The notes under the pieces were generated by a model that made no database searches, had not been told where the DNA came from, and was given only the letters and a program-made list of their open reading frames with translations. Both the position numbers and the translations under genes were made by a program. From Colius striatus (lineage: Eukaryota; Chordata; Aves; Coliiformes; Coliidae), in the NCBI RefSeq assembly GCF_028858725.1, contig NC_084769.1:6573501-6637500 (forward strand): a stretch of 64,000 nucleotides of DNA, given 5' to 3'. Every line of letters starts with the position of its first letter. The stretch's first letter is position 1. This document shows, in pieces, positions 1-13,820 of the stretch.

Positions 1-35
1 TGTACTTATGTACTTATGGATGTGTATGTACATCC

Positions 36-278
36 ATAGAATCATAGAATTGTTTCAACTGGAAGAGACCTTTGAGTCCAGCCTTTGTCCCAGCCCTATC
101 AACCACTAGACCCTTTCCCTTAGTGCAACATCCATCCATGTCTGAAACCCCTCCAGGGACAGTGACTCCAACACCTCCCTGGGCAGCCCATTCCAATACG
201 TCACAACCCTTTCAGCAAAGAAATTCCTCCTCAGATCCAGCCTGAACCTCCCCTGGGACAGCTTGAGGCCATTTCCAG
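36..278 (-). mobile_element. CR1 LINE, 3' fragment
   Basis: Reading the minus strand, this is the last roughly 240 bp of a CR1 retrotransposon. The 3' end faces left and begins on the plus strand with a repeated ATAGAATCATAGAAT tail, followed by the family's usual GGAAGAGACCTTT block, the AACACCTCCCTGGGCAGCCC block and the TTCCTCCTCAGATCCAG block. The copy is 5'-truncated, as is normal for CR1, because target-primed reverse transcription usually stops early. It is diverged and its frame is broken, so it has no coding capacity. I am confident of the family and unsure of the subfamily. Confidence 0.88.
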
Positions 279-3200
279 AATGGTTGCATGAGACCAGTAG
301 CTTTTAAACCATTAGCCATGAACCAGCTGTTTTGGAGGCAGCATTCTGGTCCTGTAAGGTCTCCCTCTCCTTAGCACTGAGGAAGTCATACTGTCTGCAC
401 TAATACTTGTTGAGCTGTCCAGCCAACACACAAGCCACTTATCCCCTGTGTATCTAACTCCCACTACCAAAGCTTGGCGCATTGAGCTTCAGATTTCTAA
501 TACAGAACTAAAGATGTGTCCTAGATGCTTTCATGACATTGTAAGGCTTGTAAGGCTTCAGGTCTCTCCTCATCTGCTTGGTGTGTATTGGCAGAAGAGA
601 AGGAAAGCAGGTAGAAAGCTTGAAAAATTAACAAGGAGATTCCTCTGCTCAGGGCCTACACAATATTGTAAGTGCCAAATCCAGGAGGAGTAGGAGGGAG
701 GGAAAAGAAGGGAAGAGGTTGATTTATCACTGGAAGTTCAGCAGTTTCCAGCATCAGGCTAAACAAAGCCAGTACATAAGGTGAGAACCCCAGTCAGTGC
801 CGTGTTTCTCCATAAGCAACTTTCTCTGGATGTTGCATGTTTATGACCAGAGGATTTGTGGTTCCTAAGGCAGCAAACGGGACATCAATTCAAGAAGAAA
901 AGCTGCTCAGTCAAATGACTACATTAAAACTCAGCCAAACCTTTGAAAGAAATCAAATTCATCAAATTGATTCTCACTAACACTGCCACAAACGTGTGGC
1001 CTTTGCTGAAAAGCAAATGGTAAATAATAAATCTTTACTCATCGTACATAATCTTACATTGTCACATACTCCCTCCCCCCTTAGACAGACACCACATGAG
1101 ACTGTATGAGCCATTTCACAGAAGCCATTAAAAGTTAAGCAGACTCCACTAAAAAACTGAGACACAAGAATCTTTGGTGCCATTGGTCATTAGATTCTTT
1201 ACAAATAGACCTTCCATTTCCTTCCACAAGCAAAACCCTGGGTTTTTTTTGGTTTGGCCTGTCACACTGTGAGACACTAAACACTATGCTGAGAGAATCT
1301 CACCAAAAAATGCCTGTCTAAATGGCAGTTTTCAAAAGAAAGTAGTAACATCTCAGTTGATGGTGAGAGCTAGTGGATAACACAAGGCTGAAAGAAAGAG
1401 TTTATATAAAATTAGCTAACACAGACAGAATGCTGCCAAGGCAAAAGATCTGGGGGATATCTTATAGCAGGAATCCTTTGAAGGTTGAAGAAAAGTGTTT
1501 TTAAAGAGTCAACATGGGGATTGTGGGGTAGGAAAAGAAAATTATTACTGGGATAAAAAATACCAGAGTTTTGTGAAAGCTAAGGAAAAAAATACTTAAC
1601 AGTGAGAATGATTCATCCCACTTTTGAAGTTGAAGAGTAATGAACAGAAGTTTACTCAGGCGAGGAAGGAGAAAGAGAAGGCATTGAGAAAGGAGAGTAA
1701 GCAGTAGCCTACCGAGGAGGTTATGCTCTGTGATGCCAAGAGAAATCCCAGTTCAAGCCCAGGTCAACACTTACCCTTACAAATGTTCTAATCATTGTAA
1801 CCCTCCCTCATTCTCCTGCCAGGACTACATTTAGTGTCTATTTTGAGACTTGCAAGCAGCCTATGGTGAGAGGTAGGTACCTCAGATTACTGGGCATGAG
1901 CTGGGCAACTAAAGGGGGAGGAGTGTTTTTTTAATGAGTATTTAGATTTTAATGAATATTTTATGTTAATTTACTAATTATATAATTGCTAATGATTAGT
2001 TATATCTTTATCATCATTTAAGCAACTAGGAAAGGTCCTCATCAATTGCTGTGCTACAATTAAGTACCTAAATTACGCCTAGTTGAAAATCAGGATGGAT
2101 GGGTGCATGCCCCTTCCCCAGCAGAAGGCCAATTTCAGTCAGTCTTTCCTCCAGCTTCACTTTCTGACCCTCACCTGGGTCACTGGAACTTTATATGGAC
2201 TCTCTCTGAAGCCAGATGAAGTAAATAATGTTTTAAAACCAAGAAAACAAACGAAAACAATCCCAGGAAACAAAACCCAAAGAAATCTTCTTGCAAGGAT
2301 TTAACATACTGATACAAGTGAACTCCAGTGCACCAAAGAAAGTGTCCCCTGTTTTGGTGGCAGATAAAACGTTCATGTAACAAAACACTTAAGATACCAG
2401 TTGCTTTAGAAAGGCCTTATCTTCTCCCATTCGTTTACTACGTTCACATCACAGTAGCCTTGTGAGGTTTTAATTAAACATTGGGAAATTGCTATGGGTT
2501 CTTCCAAAGGAGAAGCCAATATAAATAAGACAATTACACTGAAATGGGTGATGAAATAATTAAGTGATAAAAGTAATTCTGCTCGTTATGGCATCTCTTT
2601 CTAACATCTGATTGTGTTTCATTCATGTTATTAAAATAAACTCTACTTTCCGAGCATATGTATGCAGATCATTTTTAAATGCAAAGATTACAGGAAAAGG
2701 TAATTTTTTCTAAGAAGAGAATTGAGCTTGGCAGACAGGGTAGGTATCTGTCAGGCCCAGATAACATCAGACAGCTGTGCTCTATCCTGACAGGGTGTTG
2801 TGAAGCTAAGTTGTCCCAGGGAAATAATATCTTTGGTGTGAAAAGCAGCAAAATGTAATGAAGTCTCCAAAAAAGTAAGTAGAAAAAGAAGAAACTCTTG
2901 AGCTCATTTTTATCTAAAATACCAACCCTGTATCATGGGGAAAAAAACCAAGTAGGATGAGAAGAGGGTATATTTTTACCAAACATTAAAAAATAAGACG
3001 TGGGAGGATCATCTCACTTTATATTCTCAATCAAATTAATCCTTTAGATTAGAATCAAAGGTAAGAAACAGCTTTGGCAACAGTAATCACTTCAGAGAGC
3101 CAGTAGGACAGTACAAGGGCTGGAACATGACACCTAGGACAGGCATGGGAAGAGAGGTGGTTAAAATGCAGATGTGAAAGCAAACTAGGTGGATATCTAA

Positions 3201-3359
3201 CAGCAGTCTTGCGGTAGCTAAAGGGGAAGTCAAGGGACAGGCTTTTGTAAAAGGCATAAAATGAAAGGAGAAGCATCAAGAATCATAAGCTGCAATAATA
3301 AGGGGTTTTCGGGCTTTTTTATGAAAAGAAAAATGCTCCTCAGCAATTTTAAGCATGGG
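279..3359. other. Non-coding stretch, no gene recognised
   Basis: I see no exon, RNA gene or clear repeat here. Open frames are under 85 codons and look random. There are short homopolymers (poly-C near 1,074, a T run near 1,242) and an AT-rich block at about 1,925-2,010 containing TAAT-type motifs. It is ordinary bird intergenic or intronic DNA as far as I can judge. Confidence 0.6.
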
Positions 3360-3553
3360 AACAGGTTGTTTGGGGAACAAGTTGTCTAGGGAGGCTGTGA
3401 AAGTCTCCTCCTTGGAGAGTTTCAAAACTTGATGGGGCAAGCCCCTGAGCAGTCTGGCCTAACTTTGAAGTCAGTCTTGCTTTGAAAATGGAAGATGTGT
3501 TGAATAACTGAAGAGGTTCTTTTCAGTCTAATTTTTCTTACAGTTCTATGAAA
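3360..3553 (+). mobile_element. CR1 LINE, old 3' fragment
   Basis: A diverged plus-strand CR1 end. The recognisable order is a GTCTAGGGAGGCTGTG segment (the family's GCCCAGAGAGGCTGTGGA), CTCCTTGGAGAGTTTCAAAAC, a remnant of the stretch that precedes the 3' end, and TTCTATGA at the right edge. Many substitutions and indels separate it from the younger copies elsewhere in the window, so it is one of the oldest insertions here. Confidence 0.7.
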
Positions 3554-6408
3554 TGATGAGCTGATGGGTCTCTGGAAAGGAAGACTGTAGAATAGAATAG
3601 TAAGAAAAAGCTGAAAAATGCAATGAGTTCACAGGAAAAATCTACTCTTCTGGGCACTGCCAGGATCTATCATTCCAGATGCAAACAAGGGGCATCCAGA
3701 TATGCAAATCAACAGGAAAGCAAAAAGAGTTCCTGGAGAAATGAGGAGGAACAGAATGTGCCTATGAAGGGTACTTCTAGAAACAGAGACAGTCAAAGGC
3801 AGGGGTCTCTTTCTAACAGAAAGACCTCTCAGATCTATTCTGGGCCTGAATTAGTAAAAATGTTTTAATGATTTGGTTAGCTGATGGGCTAAGATTTAAA
3901 CTTACAGGTGACAGCTTTGGAGGACAGGAGTAGAATTACAGATGAACACTGAAAGAAAAAATAAAAGGAGAAATATTCTTAAAAAGATGCATTTCAATAT
4001 AGAAATGCTACTACACACGGACAGGAATAATCCACCACACAAACAAGTGATGGAGAGTGACAAGAGCAGACTTTTTTCTCTAAGGTATCACATATCACAA
4101 ACATAACAAGGTTTTGCAAGAAAGCAAACTTCACACAAGATGCATATTTCACCAAGACCCCCTTCAGCACTCTTTTCTACAATTATTAGAACTTCCTCTA
4201 GTTGTATCTGAAATGTCTGGCTGGGTGGAAAACCTGTTAAAAAATTATAACCGAAAAGAATCCTGTGTGCAGAGAAATACATAGTCTTAGCTACTGTGTC
4301 TGCAAATGAAATGATGGAGGGGGCCTTTAGATTGTGAAAGCCAAACTAGGTAACGGTGACCCAGGATATCTGTATGTTATTAACTAATAAAGGTCTACTG
4401 AAGACACCTGCAGTAGTACAAAAAGAAGCTATGAGAGCCTGAAATTTTCAAAGGTAACATTTAAGGAACATGTGGTGCTGCGAGTGATTGGAGCCTGAGC
4501 ATATGCTGAACACATGGATATGCAGTAATTACCATATCAGAAATGCACGATAGAAATTTTAGCTTCATGATAAGAGGTATAACAAAGTGATTCAAGATAA
4601 CTGTATGTGAAACAGGAGCCAGGCTGCAGGGTAGTAAGGTCCCACTGTGTGCTGTTTTGTTACTACTGCAACCGATTATTTTTGTTTGCCACGCTGCTCA
4701 AAGAAAATCTGAGTGGAAAAGACCAGCTTTAATAACAGGTGCTGTGAAAGATAACAGTGTAAGTGAGAGACTCTGGCTAATGTAAGAGGCAGTCTCTGGA
4801 ACGCTCAGCATCTATACTGGATAGATACTGAGTACCAACACTGGGCTAGCCAAGTGTAGGTCAGGACCACTGAAGCACCAGCAGTGGCCAGGCAAGACGG
4901 ACCCAAAGAGCAACAGGCAACAAAAGCGATCCACGACATTCCTGTACTGCAACAAAAGATAATCTGAATACAGCTAGAGTCGGGATAAAAAAAACCACAA
5001 AGCCTACTTTTCTGCTACATAAACCACGTTACTGCTTATTTTAGCATCTGTAATGATATGAAGCAGAAACAAAATGCATGTAACGTTGTGCCTTTATGTT
5101 CCAGCAAATGCCGTAACATTGCAGTGTACTTCATTACATGGGATGATCCATTGATTGGCACATTTCAGCTGTCATTAACACATTACAAATGAGCAGATCT
5201 TCTTCTGTGCAGAAGCTACTTCTCACTGACATCTTTGTGTGTTTGCCTCCGCTCATGTGGCCTGGCTTTCCCCAGGATGGGAAATACATAGGAAAAATGA
5301 CTTAGAAAATCAGTACTGTTAGCAAACCACTGCTGCTTTGGAAATGTTTTCATTAAGCTGGATAAACTGTTTAATTAAAACTATATAAAAGGCCCATTCT
5401 CATTTCCATTATGGACTTTAGAGATCCTTTGGCCTCGAAGAATATAAAGAGGTCCAAAAGTAGCCATAATGTAAATAAGAATTAGCGAACTTTGTTTCAC
5501 TGGCATTATTTAGCGATCTTTTCATGTTGGCTTAATTATCATCTGATTCTAAAAGGCTAATAATTTCACTCCATTACCCTTCAGATCTGATTCTCTTTCA
5601 TAAGTAGTTTAACAGATGCCAAAAATAAAAAAACAAAGGAAAAAGAAAGCTTAAGAGTGTAAATAATGCAGAAAGTGAAGGCTGTTGGAAGATGAGGTTA
5701 GGCAATTCCCGCACTAGTGATTTGGAATGTGTTGCCCACTATCTCCATCTGCTGAAAGTCACTGTCTGTACCAGCAGAAACAGATTAAATCTTGGTGGTA
5801 TCACTGTTCCCAGACCAATCTAATAGTTTAAACTAGATAAACAGCAGTTTCAAAGGACATATTAGACTGTTAGTTGTGGTGGTGGTTAAAGATCTGGTTA
5901 CTTTTGCCACCTCTTCTAGCCACTTAACTTACTCTGCCACAGGACAAATACATAGAGTTGAGACCACAGCTTTTAAAACTGTTACAGTCAGGAACTGACC
6001 AAATTTACCTGTCAATATCCAAATTCATTTGAATTTTGGTGAGACCTGGGTCTTTGCAAATGAAATTAAGGGTTTATGAAAAAAAACCCAAGCCATTATT
6101 CAGATGCTGATTAAAAATGACAATGTGCAAAGCATTTAACATCTACATACATCCTAACACGCTTCTGTGTATGTACTTCTAGATCAGCTGTTCCCTGAAC
6201 TGCACCAAAACTGCCTAGCATTGAAAGGAGTACCACCTTTGTGTCTTTTCCAAATTGAAACCATGGGCAGGCTAATGCAGAACTTTTTATAGGGGTGGAC
6301 ATCAGCTGAGAAGTGATGAACAAAGTATATGACCTCTGCATGGTTGCTGCCAGCTGACTTCCATAAAGATACTGACACAGGTATACTCCCTCCATCGCAG
6401 CATCATTA
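3554..6408. other. Non-coding stretch; possible conserved element at 5,020-5,640
   Basis: No gene is seen. Most of the interval is unremarkable. The part from about 5,020 to 5,640 stands out by eye: it is dense in TAAT/ATTA homeodomain-type cores, has little low-complexity sequence, and carries a canonical TATATAAAAGG box at 5,382-5,392. This texture is common in conserved non-coding elements, but only an alignment could show it. Confidence 0.4.
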
Positions 6409-6990
6409 TGGTTCAAAAAGACCTTTAAATCCAATTACTAACCTCACACTGCCAGCCCCATCACTAAACTAAACCATGTGCCTCAGTACCTCATCTCTGT
6501 GTCTTTTAAATATCTCCAGGGATGGGGACTCCACCACCTCTCTGGGCAGCTCATTCTAATGCTTAATAACCCTCTCAGTGAAAAAGTTCTTCCTAATATG
6601 CAAACTAAATCTCCTCTGGTGCAATTTAGAGACCTTTCCTCTTGTTCTGTCATTCATTACTGGAGAGAAGAGACTGACTCCCACCTCACTACAACATCCC
6701 TTCAGGTAGCTGTAGAGAGTAGTCACGTTTCCTCTCAGCCTCCTCTTCTCCAGGCTAAATAACCCCAGATCTCTCGGCTGCTTCTCATCAGACTTGTTCT
6801 CCAGACCTCTCACCAGCTTTGTTGCCCATCTCTGGACACGCTCCAGCAAAAGAATATCTTTCTTGTAGTGAAGGACCCAAAGTTGGACACAGATGCCATC
6901 TCACCAGTGCCAAGTAGAGGGGGACAATCTCTTCCCTGGTCCTGCTGGCCACACTAATTCTGAACTCTTGCTGAACAAGGCAAGCCATGC
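6409..6990 (-). mobile_element. CR1 LINE, ORF2 C-terminal fragment
   Basis: A roughly 580-bp minus-strand CR1 copy. Its minus-strand frame 6,849-6,556 still reads as the CR1 ORF2 C-terminus, with recognisable blocks [28 protein letters not shown] and [18 protein letters not shown] residues. The left (3') end keeps only a worn AAAAAGACCTTTAAATCCAA signature, and the terminal octamer tail is gone. It belongs to the same sequence type as the copy at 59,181-59,860 (with FTERVIKHW), which differs from the more common [11 protein letters not shown] type in this window. It is 5'-truncated and non-functional. Confidence 0.9.
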
Positions 6991-8634
6991 AGCCAGATCA
7001 CAGACAGGTGGAGTCAGATGCTCTGCTCAGTATGTTTGTTCCTTCTATAGTCCAAAGACATAGAACTGAAATACACATTTCAGTAACTTAGTGCAGAGTG
7101 CATTGTGCAATCGCCACGGGGAGGGGCCCTGAATACACAACTGCTGTTCCACCACCAAATGTCAGCAGAGCAGCTGAGCGCCATAAAGGCCTGGAAGAAA
7201 AATGGAGAGCTCAGTGCCAACCGAGGGAAAAATAACAAAAAGCCTTCTGTGGGGCCTCCTGATGACATATAGTAGACAGTTTGAGCTTTCTTGTGAATCC
7301 CTAACAAGTCAATCTGCTCCACAGAACTGGAATATTACAGCAGATAATGTCCAAGTCCCAATTTTGTTCAGCGTTGGTATTCCATTATGCTCCCATTTTA
7401 GGCAGCAATGAAGCCTGCAGCTCAGTTTGCCTCAACGTTTGAAGATGGGTTTCAGTTTCTCATAACTCCTGTGTCACCTTGGCAAATTAACATAGTACCT
7501 CTCGTTCTGATTGTATATGAATGTATATCTAAAACAAATTTCATGGCACCGATTAAGTGTTGTGTTCACTAAACCTTAGAATCCTGTTATGGGATCTTTC
7601 TGTATTGGTGTTTGTGTATGCTGCACGGTGAGTAAGAAGAATCAGATTTCAGGTGCTTACAAGCATGACAAATAGGCACTGAAGTGGCCTTGAGCACTGT
7701 GATGTAGTAAGGGAGAGGAAATTGAAGCATTCAATATCCTGAGGTGCCTGAGCCCTCTGCAGATGGCTCTTGGATACTCGTTAGTGATCTAGCAAAGAAA
7801 AAGAAACGCACCCAGTCTTGTTGAAGTTTGCTTTGTTTGGTTTGTTTTCTACACTGGCAAAAGAAATAGTTTTAATGCATGCAATATAGTGTGAAGAATA
7901 ATAATGTGAACGCTTACCTTGCAGCTATTACTTTAGGTGTTCATCTCTAAATGAAATCAATGTGAGATTCAGCAAGTCCCTTGTACGGTAGCAAACCTCC
8001 AACTTCGTGAGGCTACTGTACATTTCTGTGTTAATTATGAGCTTTGTAGACTTTAATTCAAGGCTGCTGACAGAAAGGCTGGTGATGAGGGGTATTTTAA
8101 ACCTGTGACTGACAATAACAGCAGTGTCACAGTCTATTGCCTTAGTTGGACTACGTGTTCTGCTCATCTTCATACACCAACATTTCATTAAATAAGTTGG
8201 TGTTTAATAAGTCATTTTAAAATGTACATATCTTTGTATATGTTCATCTTTGTAGAAGTCTGCATTTTATAATTGGATTTATAATTAAAATGCAGAAATC
8301 ACATTCTATGCTTTTAATTTGTGCCTGTTTCCATCTGGCAAGGAGATCTGTGGAAAGAAATGGATTCATAGATGACCTGGAAATATTTATATACTATATA
8401 ATCCATTTAGACATTCACTTCCAGTGAATGAAGACAGTATCAGCAGATATCTGATAATTATGTGCCATTAGTACATCCATAAAGATGAATGTAAATCTGC
8501 TCTGCTGCAGTGAAAGTATGGAGGTTTATCATTTATAACTTAAGACCTTCTCTGGTTTAGATTTTGAGGTGCTACAACTGTGAAATAAAGTTAAATGTTA
8601 AAAAAGTCACAAAATATTAGAATAGTGATACTTC
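6991..8634. other. Non-coding stretch with a 36-nt hairpin
   Basis: No gene is recognised. The only structure I can point to is an inverted repeat at 8,260-8,295, with a perfect 10-bp stem (CTGCATTTTA / TAAAATGCAG) around an AT-rich loop of 16 nt. The rest looks like ordinary non-coding DNA. Confidence 0.55.
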
Positions 8635-9172
8635 TTTCCCTCTGCTCCACTCTTTTGAGACCCCACTTGCAGCAATGAATCTAGCTCTGGGTTCCCCAAC
8701 ATAAGAAGGACATGAAGCTGTTGCAGCAAGTCCAGAGGAGGCCACAGAAATGACTGGAGGACTGAAGCACCTCTCCTGTGAAGACAGGCTGAGAGAGTTG
8801 GGGTTGTTCAGCCTGGAAAAGAGAAGGCTCAGGGCAGCCTTTCAGTACATAGAGGAGCCTGCAAGAAAGCTGAAGAGGGACTTTTTACAAGGGTGTGTAG
8901 TGATGGGAGAAGGGGGGATGGCATCAAACTGAAAAACGGAAGATTTAGATTAGACATGAGGAAGAAGTTCTTCCCTGTGAGGGTGGTGAGGTACTGACAC
9001 AAGTTGCCCAGAGAGGCTGTGGATGCACCATCTCTGAAAGTGTTCAAGGGCAGGTTGGAAGGGGCTTTGAGCAACCTGCTCTAGGGGAAGGTGACCCTGC
9101 CATAGCAGAGGGGTTGGAACTGGATGATCTTGAAATCCCTTCCAATCCAACCCAGTCTAAGGTTCTATGACT
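8635..9172 (+). mobile_element. CR1 LINE, 3' fragment
   Basis: A plus-strand CR1 copy of about 540 bp. Blocks in order are the CCCCACTTGCAG...CTCTGGG segment, AGGACATGAAGCTGTTG, GTCCAGAGGAGGCCAC, a frame with [15 protein letters not shown] (within 8,750-8,932), TTAGACATGAGGAAGAAGTTCTTCCCTGT, and a 3' end with CCCTTCCAATCCAACCCAGT followed by TTCTATGA. Stops and frameshifts break the ORF2 frame. It is of intermediate age and 5'-truncated. Confidence 0.9.
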
Positions 9173-12100
9173 CCTCTAAAGATTGTCAAGCACTTATGAA
9201 TCACAGCAAAGATTTCTTACTTGTTAACAGAAACCTCCCTAATCTTCCAGCAGGAATATTTCTATATCTTTAAATAAAACTAACTTACATTATTTGTGTG
9301 GTAGGCCTGATCAAATGTGCAGAGCACATAACAGATTAGAACAACAAATTGGCTATTACTCAGTAACAAACACAGGTGTGATCCTGCAAAGGTCAATAGC
9401 TAAATAAGTTGTTCAAGTATGGGAAGTTAAAAATAGACTGTGCAAGTGTAGTTTATATAAATTGGCAATGTACAGTAGCCTTTGAAGGCCAATAAGAGTG
9501 AAAAAGTGTATTTAATTACCTAAAATTGAATTGACCTGTACATGAAAAAAAATCCAACATCTGAACAACCCGTCAGCTTTATGGAAAAAATGAAGTGGCA
9601 CTTGATAAGATTACTAGACTTTCTATTGATTTTGTGAATAATTGTGTCCTTGATGATTTTATCCGTCTGTCCACACATTCAGTCATCCCCTACAAAGGAA
9701 ATGTAATTATTGTTTAAACAGAATCTGAGTAAACCCTCAAGCAAAATAGTCTCACTAGTGATGGCACAATTCAGTAGCTCCCTGCAGCAGGACACGGAAT
9801 CCATCCCAAATTATCTTATGCCCCAGCATGCTGCAAAACTACGTTTTGCTAGTTCTCTTTATGTTAGCAGACAAAGCCAAGTCAGCTGAAGGATGAAATC
9901 GGGTAACTGTTGCTTGGAATTCCTGTTTCTCCATTAAAGCCAGCACTGACATACCCACAGTGCCTTACAACCAAGCCTACAGACCATACAAGGGCAGTGA
10001 TTCCCTGCTGACGGCCAGTGCAATGCCCCTCCCCTTCAGGAGCACAGAGGGAGGAAAGAGGACTGTGGTGTTCCTCACCAAGAACTGAATTAAACTGACA
10101 GAAGTAGCACATAGAGGATCATGGGGTTGGTAGCAAGCAGGGCACCCTGATATTGCAAGGTTTGTGTAATGCAGCTCACAACACTGAGTAAATGTTTCAG
10201 GCTGGTTGAAGACTCAGGCAGGTATCACAGCACCACTTACATCTGGATTTGGTCTTAGGTGGTAAAATTAACTTCATTTTGAGGTATTCTTCATATCTCC
10301 TTTCACTGGAAGAAGGGTTGTTTGAGATTTAACATCAGTGCTAACACAATCAAACACCATCCCCAGCCATGACATTTCTGTAAAGGTTGCAGAATCACAA
10401 ACAAGATCTGGACTCGGCAGCTGCCTGTCATCTATGCCAGTCGTAGATGCCAACAGAGAAGACTGATTAAATATTGCATTGTGTGGTACAGTTAAAATGT
10501 ACATCAGAAATGGAATTCATGCAGGCTGGACTCATCGCTCATCTCATAAGTACATCTTGTCACATTTTCCATGCAGCTTAAGCTTTTGAAAACGCTGGCT
10601 ATTACTGGGCCAAAAACATCTTTTAGGTTTAGAAGCTTTCTAAATTTAAAATATACTTGGCACTTGTGTTTCAAGGAAAGGTTAGAAGCTACTAAGAAGA
10701 GTTTCACACTGAGCTAAAACCACCCCAGAATGGTGTTATAAATACGCAGAGGCTACAAGGAACACAAACAAAAAAAGACCATTCAGCAAAGAAAGCTGCT
10801 TCTTTTCCAGGATCAAACGTGATCTCAAGATCCAAGAGAAAAAGGTGAAAACTATCAAAAAAACAGACAGAATGAGAATCCACAGTGAAATTAAGATGTA
10901 CTCTTGAGAAACACGTAAGAGAACTGGAAAATAAGCACCATGGATGCAATAAACTGTGGTCAAACATAGATTAAAGCTAATCTCCCTGTGACTCAAAATC
11001 CTAGAAATGATATTTCAATCGTCTCTTAGTTCCTGCCTCTAAATCATATGGACAGTTATATTCCCAGTTTAGTCTTCTAGATTGAGACACCTGTTAAGTC
11101 TCTGTAAATATTCCCTGAGATGGCTGCTCTCAAGCTTTCAGTAGAGATGAGAGCACTAAGTGCAATGAGGTTAAGGAACAGACGTTAGTGAATCCAGAGT
11201 AAAAGTAAAGCTTGACGTTCTCAAATGGAATATGCCCAACAGTCACTATTAATAAAGGAAGTCTGACAGTTTGATTTGTCTAATACATCCAAGAAATTCA
11301 GGCTTGAGAAGAGAAAACACACTGTTAATGCTTTAAAAGGTTGGATGCAATAAGTTGGGAAGTACAAATTCATTAGTCTGACCTCAATAGTATGTGAGTC
11401 TTTAGAATATACTTTGAAGGATTTTATTTAATGTGAATAAATGGAAACTAAAATAACAGCCCTGTACACTGACCCATAAAAAGAGCTTTTGCCATGCTTC
11501 TGCACATTCTCAAGAGAGAAAACAGAAAGGGAAAACAAACCAAAAAACCCAGCACAAGGCTCTACACCTATTTGCAGGCAAATGAGCATATGCAATGCAC
11601 GGAGCCATCATGTTTGCTGTAATATTCCATGTGCAGCTGCGAATGCTGGCGTTAATGCCAGTTAATCTGCAGAGCTATGAAGTGAGGGAAGGGAGTGTTG
11701 GCCACGGTACTGGAGTTATCTACTACTCTTCAAACACTGTAACCAAATCCTTCACATCCTTCTGGACTCTACCAGCACTGAGCAGATGGAGCCTCGCTAA
11801 GCTGCTCATTCAAACACAAATGCACGATAACACAATAAAAGTTAAGGGCTTGACGTGATAGCAAAGCAGAGGAATAGGAATAGTTTCACTAAAAGTGCTT
11901 CTCACTTCAATCTTTCTGGGGTGTTTCGAGTAGAGTGAAGAGTTCATGCCTTAAACCAACACTAGCAGCATACAATAAAATCCAAGTAAACCTGGTTTGC
12001 ACGTAAAAAACAAAGGTTAAAATGAAAACCAAAGAAAAGACCCTGTAGGACAGGACTGTCTGACTGCTTTAATGTGATGCATTGATTTCAAGCAGCTCTG

Positions 12101-13526
12101 CAGTTTTCTGAGTTCTTTGCATCCTTGCAATTACAGCAGAACTTACCCCTTACATCCTGCACTAAGAGGATTCAGCTTGCTTTTGGGGTTTGGGTTTTTC
12201 TTGAAAGGCCTGACACTTGTCTCTTTCATTCCCACTCCAGATGAAATGTGGGTTGTTTTTTCCTCTCCAGAACTCAAAGCTTTAGAGAACAAATAAAAAG
12301 AGGATGAAAAATTCTTCGTGCTCAGCTTTTTAATGGAAAGACTTTTGTGTTGTCATTTTCATTATTTATTTATTTTTAATTGCTTAAAATCTTGGGGTCA
12401 GTAGGAAACGTGCCATTTCAGTATCTCTTTTTCCTGAAATGATAGCAGAAACATTGAATCCAGTCCCTTGGGGATAAACAAGCTGAGACAAGATTTTCTT
12501 TTGTTGTCTTTTCTATGACTGAAGTGAAATTGCTTGCACCACTGGATTATAACTTCATTTTAAAGTAGTGTCCTTAATAAATGGAAAGTAGGAGTCAGAC
12601 TATACAGAAAGATAGGGCAGAAAAGGAGAAGAGAGTCACAAGAGGAATAAACTTCAAAAGAGTTTTCTCCTACTTTGTGTGTATAATATTCTAATTCTGA
12701 CATATACTTCCTCCTCATGGAATGAGTCTGACTGCAAACTTTTCTCTTTTGAGCTCTTTTAAGAACATTTTAACATAATTCGTGACCTTGTACATTCCAT
12801 CCCCTTACACATGGCCCTGCTGTTTTGTCAGGATGCATTCCTGCCTCATCTTATTAAACACTCTGAGGACAATATTAGTTGCAACACGATTAGGTAAGGA
12901 AGAGAATATGAAATGGAGTCTTAATTCTGAATTCCCTGACCAATCTTGTTGTTCAAATAGAAATAAAGAGCATGGAAGAAATCCAAACAGGAGAAGGAGA
13001 ACAGTTTTCTGTACGTATTCAAAGGATAACGATGTCCTAAGGGAACCAATAAAAGAAAATGAAATTGTACAAAGGACACCTCCAGTACATCTAGTAAATC
13101 TTGAAGGAAAACACAACAAAAATCAATAATAAAAAACCTATTTGCAAGGATACTAAATAAAGCAAGCCAGGAATAAGCATATATTGTAACCTGAGTTCTA
13201 AGACTCCAAAATCATTATTCATAATCCAGGTTGAAACTCAGTAAAGATATTTACCCAGTGTTTACCTCTTCCTTCATGCAACTTGAGTTTATATAAATTA
13301 CTAGGGAAAGAGAAAACATGGCAAACCTCTTCAGCATAGTATACACCATGTACAGTTTCTGCTCAAAACAATTTTTCAAAGGCCCAAAAGCTCTATGCAT
13401 GTTTAAGGAAGGTAGTTCACATGATATTTTGCTCCATTTGCATAGATGGGCATTCCTCTTAAAGCTTGTTGATTTTTACGTAAAAGGAACAGCAAAACAA
13501 AAGCATGAGCTTGGAAGAAGAAAGTA
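9173..13526. other. Non-coding stretch, no gene recognised
   Basis: About 4.3 kb with no supportable exon, RNA gene or repeat family. The longest open frames (about 115 codons near 12,782-13,129, with an antisense frame over the same bases) have no recognisable domains, and frames of this length are expected by chance. Confidence 0.55.
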
Positions 13527-13820
13527 ACATAGAATCACAGAATCCTTTAGGTTGAAAAGACCCTTAAGATCATCAAGTCCAACTGTTAACACAGCACTGC
13601 CACGTTCAGCACTACACCACGTCTGTCAGCATCACATCTACATGTCTTTTAGATACCTCCAGGGATGGTGACTCCAGCCCTTCCCTAGGTAGCCTGTGCC
13701 AGTGCTTGACACTTTCAGTGAGAAATGTTTCCTAGTATTTAATCTAAACATCCTCTGGCACAACTTGAGGCTGTTTCCTCTCGTCCTGTGGCTTGTTACT
13801 TGGGAAGAGAGACCAACACG
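13527..13820 (-). mobile_element. CR1 LINE, 3' fragment
   Basis: A minus-strand CR1 end starting on the plus strand with ATAGAATCACAGAATC, then a GTTGAAAAGACCCTTAAGATCATCAAGTCCAAC block and GATACCTCCAGGGATGGTGACTCC, ending in the segment that reads CTGTGGCTTGTTACTTGGGAAGAGAGACC. The copy is about 290 bp, 5'-truncated and has no intact frame. Its lead sequence differs from the [12 protein letters not shown] copies, which suggests another CR1 subfamily. Confidence 0.87.

Noticed and set aside
8260..8295. A 10-bp-stem AT-rich hairpin, considered as a microRNA precursor.
   Set aside because: The stem is far too short for a microRNA hairpin, and AT-rich inverted repeats of this size arise by chance.
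12782..13129. Overlapping 115-codon plus and 104-codon minus frames.
   Set aside because: No domain, start context or splice evidence; likely chance.
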